9,291 bases of DNA from positions 1 to 9,291 of the forward strand of contig JAITAE010000188.1 of NCBI GenBank assembly GCA_031284295.1, written 5' to 3'. Below the pieces are notes generated by a model, which worked only from the letters and a program-made list of their open reading frames with translations, ran no database searches and had not been told where the DNA came from. Positions within the stretch are counted from its first letter, which is position 1, and every line of letters begins with the position of its first letter. The stretch is from Spirochaetaceae bacterium (GTDB lineage: Bacteria; Spirochaetota; Spirochaetia; Treponematales; Breznakiellaceae). Below, in pieces: positions 1 to 5,753 of the stretch. The position numbers were made by a program, and so were the translations under genes.

Positions 1-60
1 AAAACTTATTCTAAACAGCGGCCTGGTCCCGCGCCACAGCCTGCGGCATTTTTTGCCTAA
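1..60 (+). CDS. Possible C-terminal tail of an upstream gene (partial)
   Basis: Frame 1 is open from the left edge to a TAA at 58-60 and would encode 19 residues rich in Pro, Ala and Gln, ending PAAFFA. A terminator-like stem lies 35 bases further on, which fits a plus-strand gene ending here. Frame 2 is also open, to a TGA at 128-130, but it would run into that stem and is rich in Cys, Trp and Arg, so I prefer frame 1. No family can be recognised from so few residues, and this may not be coding at all. Confidence 0.2.
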   Translation, partial: KTYSKQRPGPAPQPAAFFA

Positions 61-94
61 ACGCGCTCAATGTTTCGCGCGCTGTTATTGGGCT

Positions 95-158
95 GGGGGG
101 CGCGGCGATGATGCGGCTATGTGCCGGTGACGGCATGGAAAACAGCGCCCCCCTTTTT
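95..158 (+). terminator. Candidate Rho-independent terminator of the upstream gene
   Basis: A perfect 9-base inverted repeat, GGGGGGCGC at 95-103 and GCGCCCCCC at 145-153, is followed at once by TTTTT (154-158). The 41-base loop contains its own small hairpin, GCCG-GTGA-CGGC at 123-134. The T run is on the plus-strand side only, so it would stop rightward transcription before the pncB promoter. The loop is longer than usual for an intrinsic terminator, which lowers confidence. Confidence 0.4.
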
Positions 159-328
159 AATAATCAGCGTTGTCAAAGGCAAGTTCCGCTATAGCACGGA
201 TTTTTTAATGACGCTGCCCTGGGCATGGCACCCTTTGCGGTTTGTCTTTTTTTCGCTATAGTTATGCTGGAAATGAAATTGCGGCGCGCTGACGGCGGAG
301 GTAAAAATACGCCTGAACGCCGTGAATA

Positions 329-334
329 TATAAT
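329..334 (+). promoter_or_regulatory. Candidate -10 box of the pncB-argA operon
   Basis: A perfect TATAAT stands 73 bases before the pncB ATG. No good -35 hexamer lies 16-18 bases upstream (the sequence there is near AATACG), so the promoter would be weak or activator-dependent. Transcription would start near 341, exactly where the first dyad begins. The placement supports a promoter; the missing -35 argues for caution. Confidence 0.35.
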
Positions 335-339
335 AGACT

Positions 340-368
340 TGTTCGATAACCCGGTTGGTTATCGAACA
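340..368 (+). promoter_or_regulatory. Perfect 12-base dyad at the expected pncB transcription start
   Basis: TGTTCGATAACC (340-351) and GGTTATCGAACA (357-368) are perfect reverse complements around a 5-base centre. Four more pairs (335-338 with 369-372) extend the stem past one bulged T at 339. It starts 5 bases after the TATAAT box. It could be a repressor operator, or a hairpin at the very 5' end of the mRNA that protects it or affects translation. I cannot match it with confidence to a known NAD-regulator site such as NiaR or NrtR. Confidence 0.6.
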
Positions 369-371
369 GTC

Positions 372-391
372 TTGTCAATACGAATTGACAA
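372..391 (+). promoter_or_regulatory. Second perfect dyad in the pncB leader
   Basis: TTGTCAAT (372-379) and ATTGACAA (384-391) form a perfect 8-base inverted repeat around ACGA. It abuts the first dyad and ends 5 bases before the ribosome binding site, so either a bound protein or a folded RNA here could affect pncB translation. The right half, GAATTGACAA, recurs inside pncB at 443-452. The role is inferred only from position and symmetry. Confidence 0.5.
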
Positions 392-396
392 ACAAC

Positions 397-403
397 GGGG
401 GTG
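397..403 (+). promoter_or_regulatory. Ribosome binding site that favours the ATG at 407
   Basis: GGGGGTG matches the anti-Shine-Dalgarno complement GGAGGTG at six of seven bases and leaves 5 bases between the GGGGG core and ATG 407. An upstream in-frame GTG at 401 lies inside this motif and has no ribosome binding site of its own, so 407 is the better start. Confidence 0.6.
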
Positions 404-406
404 TCT

Positions 407-1864
407 ATGGGGAATCTTTCAGCGCTTTTCACGGATTTTTATGAATTGACAATGGCGCAGGGTTACTGGAAAAAGAAAAAAAACAGACGGGCTGTATTTG
501 AAATGTTTTTTCGCAAGCATCCGTTCAGGGGCGGCTATTCTATCTTTGCCGGGCTCGAAACCTTGCTCGAAAAACTAAAAACATTTACGTTTTCCGCTGA
601 CGATATTGCGTACCTGAAGGATTTGAATTTTTTTGATGACGGTTTTCTTGAATACCTGAAAACATTTTATTTTTCGGGCGATTTATACGCGATGGACGAA
701 GGTTCCGTTATTTTTCCGCAGGAACCGATATTGAGAATTGACGGCAGCTTTATTGAATGTCAGATAATAGAGGGGCTCGTGCTCAATATCATCAACTTTC
801 AAAGTTTGATTGCCACAAAGACGGCGCGGGTATACCTTGCTTCGGGGAAGGGCGGCGTAATGGAATTCGGGCTGCGCCGGGCGCAGGGGCCGGACGGCGC
901 TATGTCCGCTTCGCGGGCCGCGATTATAGGCGGCGCGGTGGGTACGTCCAACACGCTTGCCGCCAAAGAGTTCGGCATCAAGGCGATGGGTACGATGGCG
1001 CACTCGTGGGTGATGAGTTTTTCTGACGAGGAGGAGGCGTTTCATGCCTATGCGGAACTGTATCCCGTCCATCCGGTTTTTTTGATTGACACTTACGACA
1101 CGCTGAAAAGCGGCGTTGTAAACGCGATAAAAGTCGGCAAAAAAATAATAGACAGGGGCGGCAGTTTCGGTGTGCGCCTGGATTCGGGGGATATGCAATT
1201 CCTCTCGCAGGCGGTGCGGCGATGCCTTGACGAGGCGGGCTGCGAAAAGGCTACTATCGCGGTTTCAAACGACCTGGATGAATCAATTATCTCGACGCTG
1301 GTGAATCAGGGCGCCCCGATAGACAGTTGGGGCGTCGGGACGCGCATGGTAACGGGCGGGGACGATGCGTCGTTTACCGGCGTTTACAAACTTGCCGCGT
1401 ACGAAAATGAGCGGGGCATCCTTGTTCCCGCAATCAAAGTTTCCGACAACCCTGAAAAGACGACAAATCCCGCCGTAAAACAGGTGCTGCGCCTAAGGGA
1501 CGGCAACGGGATGGCGCTTGCCGATATTCTTTCCGTTGACGATATTGAAAACCCCGGGGCGGCTGAAAAATTAACGGCGGGTGAAAACTATGTTTTCTAT
1601 CATCCATCGGCGGACTACAGGCATTTTTCCCATACGCTCGAAACTCCACCCCTCCTCATGCTGAAAAAACGCATCGAGGGTGGAACGCGGATCTCTCCGA
1701 ATCCGTCTTTGGCGGATATACAAAAACACTGCGCCTCGGAGCTTGAAACAATGGATGTGCGGTACAAACGGCTGTTGAATCCGCATATTTACAAGGTTGC
1801 GGTAACGCAAAAACTGCGCGATCTTAAATTGGATTTAATAAAAACCTGTCTGGGTGATTTGTGA
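407..1864 (+). CDS. pncB: Nicotinate phosphoribosyltransferase
   Basis: Cytoplasmic enzyme of the Preiss-Handler NAD salvage pathway. It joins nicotinate and phosphoribosyl pyrophosphate, with ATP hydrolysis, to give nicotinate mononucleotide (EC 6.3.4.21). The 485-residue product is typical of the bacterial family. Family blocks in order, numbered from ATG 407: the N-terminal TDFYELTMAQGYW, near residues 9-21; EFGLRRAQGPDG, about 153-164; MGTMAHSWVMSF, about 194-205, whose His199 aligns with the phosphorylated histidine of this family; LIDTYDT, about 227-233; and GVRLDSGD, followed by WGVGTRMVTGGDD near 308-320, which shape the phosphoribosyl site. No block is missing. It is first in an operon with argA, overlapping it by 4 bases. 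Two dyads in its leader suggest regulation. The in-frame GTG at 401 would add only two residues. Confidence 0.96.
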   Translation: MGNLSALFTDFYELTMAQGYWKKKKNRRAVFEMFFRKHPFRGGYSIFAGLETLLEKLKTFTFSADDIAYLKDLNFFDDGFLEYLKTFYFSGDLYAMDEGSVIFPQEPILRIDGSFIECQIIEGLVLNIINFQSLIATKTARVYLASGKGGVMEFGLRRAQGPDGAMSASRAAIIGGAVGTSNTLAAKEFGIKAMGTMAHSWVMSFSDEEEAFHAYAELYPVHPVFLIDTYDTLKSGVVNAIKVGKKIIDRGGSFGVRLDSGDMQFLSQAVRRCLDEAGCEKATIAVSNDLDESIISTLVNQGAPIDSWGVGTRMVTGGDDASFTGVYKLAAYENERGILVPAIKVSDNPEKTTNPAVKQVLRLRDGNGMALADILSVDDIENPGAAEKLTAGENYVFYHPSADYRHFSHTLETPPLLMLKKRIEGGTRISPNPSLADIQKHCASELETMDVRYKRLLNPHIYKVAVTQKLRDLKLDLIKTCLGDL

Positions 1865-3207
1865 ACATAAACGATGAATCCGGGCCACAGCACATCAATG
1901 TAATACGCGAAGCCTTTGGTTATCAGAGCCGTTTTAAAAACTCCACGATGGTGTTTAAAATTGATTTTCCGGTTACCGATGGGCGCGGGTTTCCGTACCT
2001 GATGAAGGATGTGGCGCTGCTGACCGCGAACGGAATCCGTGTCGTTATCGTGCCGGGCTGCAAGGAATGGATAGACGCGGTTCTGCTTAAATACAACATT
2101 GTGTCAACGTATTCCGGCAGCGAGCGTATTACCGCCGGAAACGCGATTCCGTTTGCCGAAATGGCGGCCTTTCATGTCGCTACGCGGTACATGACGGCGC
2201 TTTCGGCGAGCCGTGTTGACGCGGTTACCGGCAATTTTGTGCGGGCGCGCGGGCGCGGCGTGATAGACGGCGTGGATAGGGAACATACGGGTACTGTGGA
2301 TAAAATTTTTACGCGGGCGCTTGCGCGTATTCTGGATCTGGGTATGGTACCTATACTTCCCTGCATAGGCTGGAGCCCCGCCGGCAAGCCTTACAATGTG
2401 CCGAGTAACGAAATTGCCGTCGCGGTCGCGTCCGCATTGAACGCGGCAAAACTTTTTATCGTAACGGCGGGCGATGATCTGAAAAAAGCGGATTTGACGC
2501 TGCCGATCCATACCCGTACCGCGCCGGACGGACGTATAATACGCCTGAATCCGCGCGAAACGGAAGAAATCCTGTTTCTTAATAAAGATGGCGAAGAAAC
2601 AAACTCCGGCAAAAAAAAATGCCTGGATATGCTGCGCCTTGCCCTGTCCGCTTCCACAGCGGGCGTTGAACGTGTTCATATAATTGACGGACTCGAAGAA
2701 GGGGCCATACTGAACGAATTGTTTACCAATTTGGGTTCCGGCACGATGCTGTACGCCGACGAATACGAATCGATACGCGGTATCCACAATTCCGATATTC
2801 CTGATATTTTACACATCATGGAGCCTTTGGTTTTGCAGGATATTTTGATACGGCGCAACGCGGAGGATGTGCAAAAAAATAAAGATGATTATGTTGTGTA
2901 TGTAATAGACGGTTCGATACACGCCTGCGGCGCGCTGCACGACCTGGGTGACGGTCAGGCTGAACTTGCCGCTCTCGCCGCGGACAAAGCGTATTCATCC
3001 ATGAATATAGGCCGGCGCATCGTACACTACCTGATTGACAAGGCGCGTAATTTAGGTATGCGGCGCGTTCTTGTTTTTACCACGAAGACTCAGGATTGGT
3101 TTGAACTGCTAGGTTTCCGCGAGGTTGACATAAACAGCCTGCCTTCCCCGCGCCGCGAAAACTATAACTATAAAAGAATGAGTAAAATTTTTGCGCTAAA
3201 CCTGTAA
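1861..3207 (+). CDS. argA: Amino-acid N-acetyltransferase (N-acetylglutamate synthase, ArgA type)
   Basis: Transfers acetyl from acetyl-CoA to glutamate, the first committed step of arginine synthesis (EC 2.3.1.1). At 448 residues it is close to E. coli ArgA (443) and shares its order of domains. An amino-acid-kinase-like domain spans about 15-290 (GIRVVIVPG at 58-66, VTGNF at 122-126, NVPSNEIAVA at 179-188). A GNAT domain spans about 300-445 (MNIGRRI at 381-387 in the acetyl-CoA loop, LVFTTKTQDWFELLGF at 404-419, and the family's ending YNYKRMSK at 435-442). The usual Gly-rich loop near residues 30-42 is degenerate; in ArgA this domain binds arginine for feedback rather than phosphorylating, so that need not mean loss of function. 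The GTG start overlaps the pncB stop as GTGA, with GGGTGAT at 1852-1858 as ribosome binding site, so translation is probably coupled. Confidence 0.93.
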   Translation: MNINDESGPQHINVIREAFGYQSRFKNSTMVFKIDFPVTDGRGFPYLMKDVALLTANGIRVVIVPGCKEWIDAVLLKYNIVSTYSGSERITAGNAIPFAEMAAFHVATRYMTALSASRVDAVTGNFVRARGRGVIDGVDREHTGTVDKIFTRALARILDLGMVPILPCIGWSPAGKPYNVPSNEIAVAVASALNAAKLFIVTAGDDLKKADLTLPIHTRTAPDGRIIRLNPRETEEILFLNKDGEETNSGKKKCLDMLRLALSASTAGVERVHIIDGLEEGAILNELFTNLGSGTMLYADEYESIRGIHNSDIPDILHIMEPLVLQDILIRRNAEDVQKNKDDYVVYVIDGSIHACGALHDLGDGQAELAALAADKAYSSMNIGRRIVHYLIDKARNLGMRRVLVFTTKTQDWFELLGFREVDINSLPSPRRENYNYKRMSKIFALNL

Positions 3208-3219
3208 GCGGCTGTCCGG

Positions 3220-4887
3220 TCAATATCTATAGATCGCGGCAAGTTCCCGTTCGGCGCGGCTCCGTACACTCCTTGGCTGCGAGGCGTATGTAAGGCTTAC
3301 AAGCAGGGGAATGCCGCGTCCGCTTAGCGGCGGGCCTGAAAACCGGCAGAGGTTTCCTATTGACACGGCTATGCTTGCGAGCAGGCGTTCCCGGAGGTAG
3401 GGTCCGGGCAGCACAATGAGCTCCGCAAATGCGTCAAGCGCCCTGCCTTCAGGATCGACGCCTATCGCGCCTATGGTTTCGGCGGCGGCGCTCTTGATAA
3501 TCAGATTCCGTTCCTGGCGGAAAACCCGTGTCAGAAAGGGTATGGTCTCACGCGAACCGATCAGGCCAAGAAGCGTCAGGGCCTTTATGCGCAGGTTCAG
3601 GCTTTCAAAACTGTTTTGCCGGCCCGGCTGACCTGGGCCGTCCACTATTCCAAGCAGAAGTTTTGTATAGGCCGGCTCCATTTCGCCCAAATTACCGGCC
3701 CTTATTCCGGCTTCCACCATGTTGAGCGAAAACCCAAACCACAGCGGAAACTCGGAATTCAATGGCGCTTCCCCCAGCCCGTAAATCCCCTCGGCCTCAA
3801 AACTGTACACTTCTTTATCATCAGGCGGGCGCTTGTCATCCTCGACACGGTAGGCGTACAGTATCCAGTCTTTACCGCAAGAATACATCACGCCGTTCCC
3901 GTCCAGCACCGGCGTTGTTACGCTATCGCTTAACTTCATATTCCAACGGCGCGCGCCCTCCGGGCTGTAGCCTTCGCCGCCGCTTTTTGAAAGCAGGTAT
4001 ATCCCCCTTTCATCCCAGTCAATTTCTACACCATCGTCCTGACGCGCAAACCCCGTTTTTACGCTCCATATAACGCCAAAGTCCTGTTCCGGCGAGATGA
4101 GGGCAAGATTGCCGGTTGCTAGAAAGACCGCCAACAGGCCGCCGCGTTCCTTTACGGCAATGGGAGCCGCCGGTAACTTTGGCGCTTCGGTAAGGCCGCC
4201 GTCATCTCCGGCAAGTTCCATCCTGCCGTCAGAATGGACGGCGATAAAACTCAGCCGCCCCCCGTTCAGGCCTTCCGTTGGAGGCAAAGTCATAACGGCA
4301 ACAGGCGCCGCGGAAAGCTGTAAAACATCCATTTTTCCAAACGCGCTCACCCGTATGAGCTTTCCGTTTTCCAAGGCCCCGGCAAAACCACCGGCCCTGT
4401 CCGGTACCGGGCGGGCCGCGAGCGGACTTTCAAGCTGTATCTGCCAAAGCTGGGTTCCGCTTGCCGTAAAACAGCATAGTTTCCCGGTTAAAAATACAAA
4501 AATACGATCATCCCACCCGATAAGGGGCGGCGCTGAGAGTCTGTCTTTCAGGTTCACCTTCCACAACAGCCTTCCGGCACGGTTTATCGCGTGAAATGTC
4601 CCGTCGGTACGGCAAATATAACTTGCCCCGTTTCCTGACCGCGTGATAAACGGCAACAGTCTGCCGCCCGCCTTGTATTCCCACAGCAGAGCCCCGCTGC
4701 TGCCGAAAGCCTTGACGATTCCACCTTCACAGACAACGATGACCGATTCCAACTGCCAAGCAGGACGGGTCAACGCGACTCCACCCAAAACCTGCCGCCA
4801 CAGCAGTTCCGGTCCCTCAACGGGCTGTGCAAAAACCCTGGAAGACAGGAAAGTTAAAACAAAAATTACAAGTGCTTTGAGATTCAT
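3220..4887 (-). CDS. Exported PQQ-like beta-propeller protein with C-terminal HEAT-like repeats
   Basis: Function unknown; probably a periplasmic or surface scaffold protein. The chosen ATG gives 555 residues beginning with a signal peptide, MNLKALVIFVLTFLSSRVFA, with likely cleavage after A20. Residues about 45-350 carry repeated propeller blades of the PQQ-like type, each with a Gly-rich turn and a Trp strand: GSSGALLWEYKAG (62-74), NRAGRLLWKVNL (102-113), TASGTQLWQIQL (141-152), PEGARRWNMKL (309-319) and VLDGNGVMYSCGKDW (327-341). Residues about 430-550 are helical and HEAT-like (RIKALTLLGLIGSRETIPFL; IKSAAAETIGAIG). PQQ cofactor residues of a dehydrogenase are not evident, so the fold is probably structural. 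The frame is open back to an ATG at 4935, adding 16 residues, but that start has a GGCGGGG abutting the codon and would lengthen the signal peptide's n-region. The gene converges on argA. Confidence 0.8.
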   Translation of the reverse strand: MNLKALVIFVLTFLSSRVFAQPVEGPELLWRQVLGGVALTRPAWQLESVIVVCEGGIVKAFGSSGALLWEYKAGGRLLPFITRSGNGASYICRTDGTFHAINRAGRLLWKVNLKDRLSAPPLIGWDDRIFVFLTGKLCCFTASGTQLWQIQLESPLAARPVPDRAGGFAGALENGKLIRVSAFGKMDVLQLSAAPVAVMTLPPTEGLNGGRLSFIAVHSDGRMELAGDDGGLTEAPKLPAAPIAVKERGGLLAVFLATGNLALISPEQDFGVIWSVKTGFARQDDGVEIDWDERGIYLLSKSGGEGYSPEGARRWNMKLSDSVTTPVLDGNGVMYSCGKDWILYAYRVEDDKRPPDDKEVYSFEAEGIYGLGEAPLNSEFPLWFGFSLNMVEAGIRAGNLGEMEPAYTKLLLGIVDGPGQPGRQNSFESLNLRIKALTLLGLIGSRETIPFLTRVFRQERNLIIKSAAAETIGAIGVDPEGRALDAFAELIVLPGPYLRERLLASIAVSIGNLCRFSGPPLSGRGIPLLVSLTYASQPRSVRSRAERELAAIYRY

Positions 4888-5006
4888 CTGTCTATAATTC
4901 TTGCGTATGAAAGGCGGTACACCGGCAACGGGCATCCCCGCCAGCGGCTTTAATATACACCGGTAGATTCGTTGCGTCCCGGTTGTTTGCCGGCAGCCTG
5001 TTACAT

Positions 5007-5038
5007 TTGTAGGTTTTTAAATTTATAAAAACCCACAA
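5007..5038. repeat. AT-rich hairpin, 13-base arms with one mismatch
   Basis: Arms at 5007-5019 and 5026-5038 pair except for A5011 against C5034, around the loop AATTTA. It sits inside a wider GC stem (4990-4997 with 5050-5057). Its left arm includes TTGTAGGTTTTT, which recurs at 5591-5602. It lies upstream of the propeller gene and could act on that gene's expression, but there is no direct sign. Confidence 0.55.
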
Positions 5039-5070
5039 TTATCCGGCCTGCTGCCGGAGTTTGCGGGGGT

Positions 5071-5094
5071 AAAAAATCGCCCGCAGGCGATTTT
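5071..5094 (-). terminator. Hairpin with a T run on the minus strand (possible terminator)
   Basis: AAAATCGCC (5073-5081) and GGCGATTTT (5086-5094) are perfect 9-base arms around CGCA. On the minus strand the stem runs into TTTTTT, the look of an intrinsic terminator for leftward transcription. It could end leftover transcription from rlpA, about 660 bases away, before the propeller gene. It may instead be one of the family of small palindromes in this spacer. Confidence 0.4.
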
Positions 5095-5110
5095 CAGGGT
5101 TTCGTTCGCG

Positions 5111-5134
5111 CTTGTGTCTGTGCGCAGACACAAG
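5111..5134. repeat. Perfect 10-base hairpin
   Basis: CTTGTGTCTG (5111-5120) and CAGACACAAG (5125-5134) are perfect arms around TGCG. There is no adjacent T run on either strand, so it is not a terminator. It has the same compact design as its neighbours: arms of 9-10 bases with a 1-4 base GC-containing loop. Confidence 0.6.
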
Positions 5135-5177
5135 AGTTGATAAACTTCCATGCTGAATGAGCCTCTGGAGGAGACCC

Positions 5178-5198
5178 TTGCTCAAAGCGCGGCAAACT
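5178..5198 (+). repeat. 21-base direct repeat, copy 1
   Basis: An exact 21-base sequence, beginning TTGCTCAAAG and ending CGGCAAACT, that recurs at 5602-5622. Chance recurrence of 21 bases within 1 kb is negligible, so this is a true duplicated element, possibly an interspersed repeat of the genome. Confidence 0.8.
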
Positions 5199-5312
5199 TC
5201 TAAGTATTCATTGATTCTTGATACAAGGGGGGGACGATTTCCATACCGTCTGTAGCATATAGCCGCCTTAATTTTCCGTCCCCCCTACGCTCCATACCCG
5301 CCATCTAGCGTG

Positions 5313-5331
5313 GAGTTTGCGACGCAAACTC
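5313..5331. repeat. Perfect 9-base hairpin, left member of a pair
   Basis: GAGTTTGCG (5313-5321) and CGCAAACTC (5323-5331) are perfect arms around a single A, so in practice 8 pairs around a three-base loop. GGAGTTTGCG also occurs at 5056-5065. A second hairpin follows after 2 bases. Confidence 0.6.
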
Positions 5332-5333
5332 AA

Positions 5334-5356
5334 AACAACCGGCTTCGCCGGTTGTT
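5334..5356. repeat. Perfect 10-base hairpin, right member of a pair
   Basis: AACAACCGGC (5334-5343) and GCCGGTTGTT (5347-5356) are perfect arms around TTC. Together with 5313-5331 it makes two hairpins side by side, an arrangement like REP-type interspersed palindromes. No long T run follows on either strand. Confidence 0.6.
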
Positions 5357-5601
5357 CAACCATGCAAGCGGTTATTACGCTACCCCCCAATCCGCCGCCC
5401 GCCCGTCAACACCGGCGGATACTACATAACATGAGGCTCTAAGTCCGGTTTTCTCTCGGAAACCCAATAATTCACCTCTGAACAGAATTAATCTGGCTTC
5501 GAACTAGCTCTGACTGGGCTCTCACTTTTCACTGCCGCCGCCAAGCCTCTCTCCCGACAAATTCGGCAGCCGCTTAACGGACTGTCGCGCTTGTAGGTTT
5601 T

Positions 5602-5622
5602 TTGCTCAAAGCGCGGCAAACT
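5602..5622 (+). repeat. 21-base direct repeat, copy 2
   Basis: Exact second copy of the 5178-5198 sequence. Here it directly follows TTGTAGGTTTTT (5591-5602), a 12-base string that near copy 1 lies about 160 bases upstream (5007-5018), as if copy 1 were split by an insertion. Confidence 0.8.
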
Positions 5623-5635
5623 GTCCCCGCCTTAA

Positions 5636-5713
5636 TTTGTTGACGGTCCGGCGCCGGCAGATAGCCGGGCCCCCGGACAGGGGCAACCCGGCGGAATCGC
5701 TGCCCTCAACAAA
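5636..5713. repeat. Nested stem structure just after rlpA
   Basis: An outer stem, TTTGTTGA (5636-5643) with TCAACAAA (5706-5713), encloses a GC-rich hairpin. In that hairpin GTCCGG (5646-5651) pairs with CCGGAC (5673-5678) and CCGGC (5654-5658) with GCCGG (5664-5668) around AGATA. It begins 41 bases after the rlpA stop and could protect the 3' end of that transcript or help end it. No T run follows, so it is not a standard intrinsic terminator. Confidence 0.45.
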
Positions 5714-5753
5714 CATAAAACCCGCCTGCGGACTTATGCCAAACCTCCCGCGC

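Larger units (their letters stand above)
61..406. other. Non-coding region upstream of pncB
   Basis: About 346 bases without a convincing gene. It holds the terminator-like stem (95-158), a TATAAT box (329-334), two adjacent dyads (340-368 and 372-391) and the pncB ribosome binding site (397-403). Between 160 and 320 I see only a repeated CGCTATAG (187-194 and 254-261) and T-rich patches. An open frame from 225 to 449 overlaps pncB out of frame and resembles no known protein. Confidence 0.6.
4888..5753. other. 866-base non-coding spacer rich in short palindromes
   Basis: No convincing gene lies between the rlpA stop and the propeller gene start. Within it are at least six perfect or near-perfect hairpins, a 21-base direct repeat 424 bases apart, and smaller inverted repeats: CCGGCAGC at 4990-4997 with GCTGCCGG at 5050-5057, GGGGGGACG at 5228-5236 with CGTCCCCCC at 5277-5285, and ATCCGCCG at 5390-5397 with CGGCGGAT at 5413-5420. 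The stretch 5421-5590 is plainer. I did not recognise tRNA, tmRNA, SRP RNA, RNase P RNA or 6S RNA. The propeller gene promoter should be near its right-hand start; TATATT on the minus strand just upstream of 4935 is a weak candidate -10. Confidence 0.7.

Noticed and set aside
225..449. 74-codon frame upstream of and overlapping pncB
   Set aside because: It runs through the dyads and into pncB out of frame, with no recognisable protein or ribosome binding site.
2104..2787. 227-codon open frame antisense to argA
   Set aside because: It mirrors argA codons in GC-rich DNA; the product resembles no family, while the opposite strand encodes a full-length, well-conserved ArgA.
4097..4594. 165-codon open frame antisense to the propeller gene
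   Set aside because: Shadow of the propeller gene; composition (Pro, Ser, Arg-rich) is typical of an out-of-frame reading.
5150..5203. 17-codon frame starting ATG and running through the first 21-base repeat
   Set aside because: Too short, no ribosome binding site at normal spacing, and the second repeat copy has no matching start.
5498..5503. TTCGAA that could be part of a tRNA T-arm
   Set aside because: The neighbouring bases do not form a T-stem and no acceptor, D or anticodon stems can be built around it.
4990..5690. CRISPR array or insertion sequence in the hairpin-rich spacer
   Set aside because: Repeats are not regularly spaced, only one exact pair exists, and there is no transposase or terminal inverted repeat pair framing the region.
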